From Deltaproteobacteria bacterium ADurb.Bin026 (GTDB lineage: Bacteria; Desulfobacterota; Syntrophorhabdia; Syntrophorhabdales; Syntrophorhabdaceae), in assembly GCA_002071245.1 (NCBI GenBank), contig MWEV01000050.1:1-6898 (forward strand): a stretch of 6,898 bases of DNA, written 5' to 3'. Positions within the stretch are counted from its first letter, which is position 1; each line of letters starts with the position of its first letter. The notes under the pieces were generated by a model, which saw only the letters and a program-made list of their open reading frames with translations, made no database searches and was not told the origin of the DNA. This document shows, piece after piece, positions 6,370 through 6,898 of this stretch. The position numbers and the translations under genes are program-made.

Positions 6370-6898
6370 AAGACCGGGGATTGCAGTACATTGGTGCCTC
6401 ACGCATTGAGGGACCTCTTGTTGTCGTTGAGAGAGTTCGGGATGTCGGCTATGATGAAACCGTTGAAATAATTGATACTTCCGGCCGCGCACGCATAGGA
6501 CGTGTCCTCGACATTTCTGATAAACATGCAGTGGTTCAGGTGCTCGAAGGCACCACAGGCCTATCGAATAAAGCAATGCGCACCCGTTTTCTTGGGGAAA
6601 GCTTTCTTTTGCCTGTTTCTCGATATATGCTTGGTCGGGTCTTTGATGGCCTTGGCCGTCCGGCAGATGGCGGCCCTCCTGCTTTATCCGCTGAAAGAAG
6701 AGATGTTAACGGTATGCCTATAAACCCCTTTGCGAGACGCTACCCTCGTGAATTCATTCAAACAGGACTCTCGGCGATCGACGGCATGAATGCACTGGTC
6801 AGAGGACAAAAACTTCCTGTATTCTCTGGCAATGGACTCCCTCACGACAGGGTTTCTGCCCAGATAGTGCGGCAGGCACGATTACTTGAAGAAAAGGT
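6348..6898 (+). CDS. atpB: V/A-type ATP synthase non-catalytic subunit B (partial, 3' end beyond the window)
   Basis: Subunit B alternates with A in the A3B3 head and contributes to the nucleotide sites at the A/B interface without hydrolysing ATP. My own translation from ATG 6348 gives 183 complete codons with no stop before the edge. The family is clear from IEGPLVVVERV (20-30), MLGRVFDGLGRP (94-105), INPFARRYPREFIQTG (125-140), the AIDGMNALVRGQKLPVFS block (143-160) and SGNGLPHD (160-167). The last replaces the true P-loop and is the usual mark of B subunits (commonly SGSGLPHN). The full subunit is normally about 430-480 residues, so roughly 60 percent lies outside the window. Subunit D is expected downstream. 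No internal disruption is seen. Confidence 0.96.
   Translation, partial: MQTTFDIEDRGLQYIGASRIEGPLVVVERVRDVGYDETVEIIDTSGRARIGRVLDISDKHAVVQVLEGTTGLSNKAMRTRFLGESFLLPVSRYMLGRVFDGLGRPADGGPPALSAERRDVNGMPINPFARRYPREFIQTGLSAIDGMNALVRGQKLPVFSGNGLPHDRVSAQIVRQARLLEEK

Overview
This window is a continuous stretch of one plus-strand operon encoding a bacterial V/A-type (rotary) ATPase/ATP synthase. It holds, in order, the tail of an unidentified upstream gene, then subunits C, I, K (proteolipid c), F, E, A and the first 183 codons of B, which runs off the right edge. Only one gap exceeds 15 bases: 77 bases before the K gene. There is no RNA gene, mobile element, CRISPR array or convincing terminator. All antisense and out-of-frame ORFs look like shadows of these genes.

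Organism: Shine-Dalgarno sequences (GGAGGTG, AGGAGGT, AAGGAGG) precede most starts, one gene starts with GTG, and base composition looks moderate (judged by eye, not counted). The K subunit has a signal-peptide-like N-terminus. I infer a bacterium rather than an archaeon, probably an anaerobic or environmental lineage that carries an A/V-type enzyme. I cannot name the phylum from this sequence alone.

Layout: the left edge (3-92) is the C-terminal end of a frame that overlaps the start of subunit C. It may be the small coiled-coil stalk subunit (G/H), but that is weakly supported. C (77-1183) is the socket joining the central stalk to the membrane ring. I (1176-3152) is the membrane stator with the essential arginine. 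K (3230-3577) forms the ion-carrying ring. F (3590-3898) is a central-stalk subunit and E (3911-4561) a peripheral-stalk subunit. A (4558-6369) is the catalytic ATPase subunit and B (6348 to the edge) its non-catalytic partner. Subunit D, needed for the central stalk, is not in the window and is expected downstream.

The genes are tightly coupled: C/I overlap by 8 bases, E/A by 4 (ATGA) and A/B by 22, while K/F and F/E are each 12 bases apart. The key residues I could locate are intact: the P-loop and catalytic Glu of A, the TM7 Arg of I and the carrier Glu of K. I therefore infer a working enzyme. The K subunit shows no obvious sodium ligands, so proton coupling is more likely. I found no previously undescribed system here. 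The points worth a second look are the gene order, a P-loop variant in A, the processed-looking K subunit, the gap before K and the unidentified upstream gene end.
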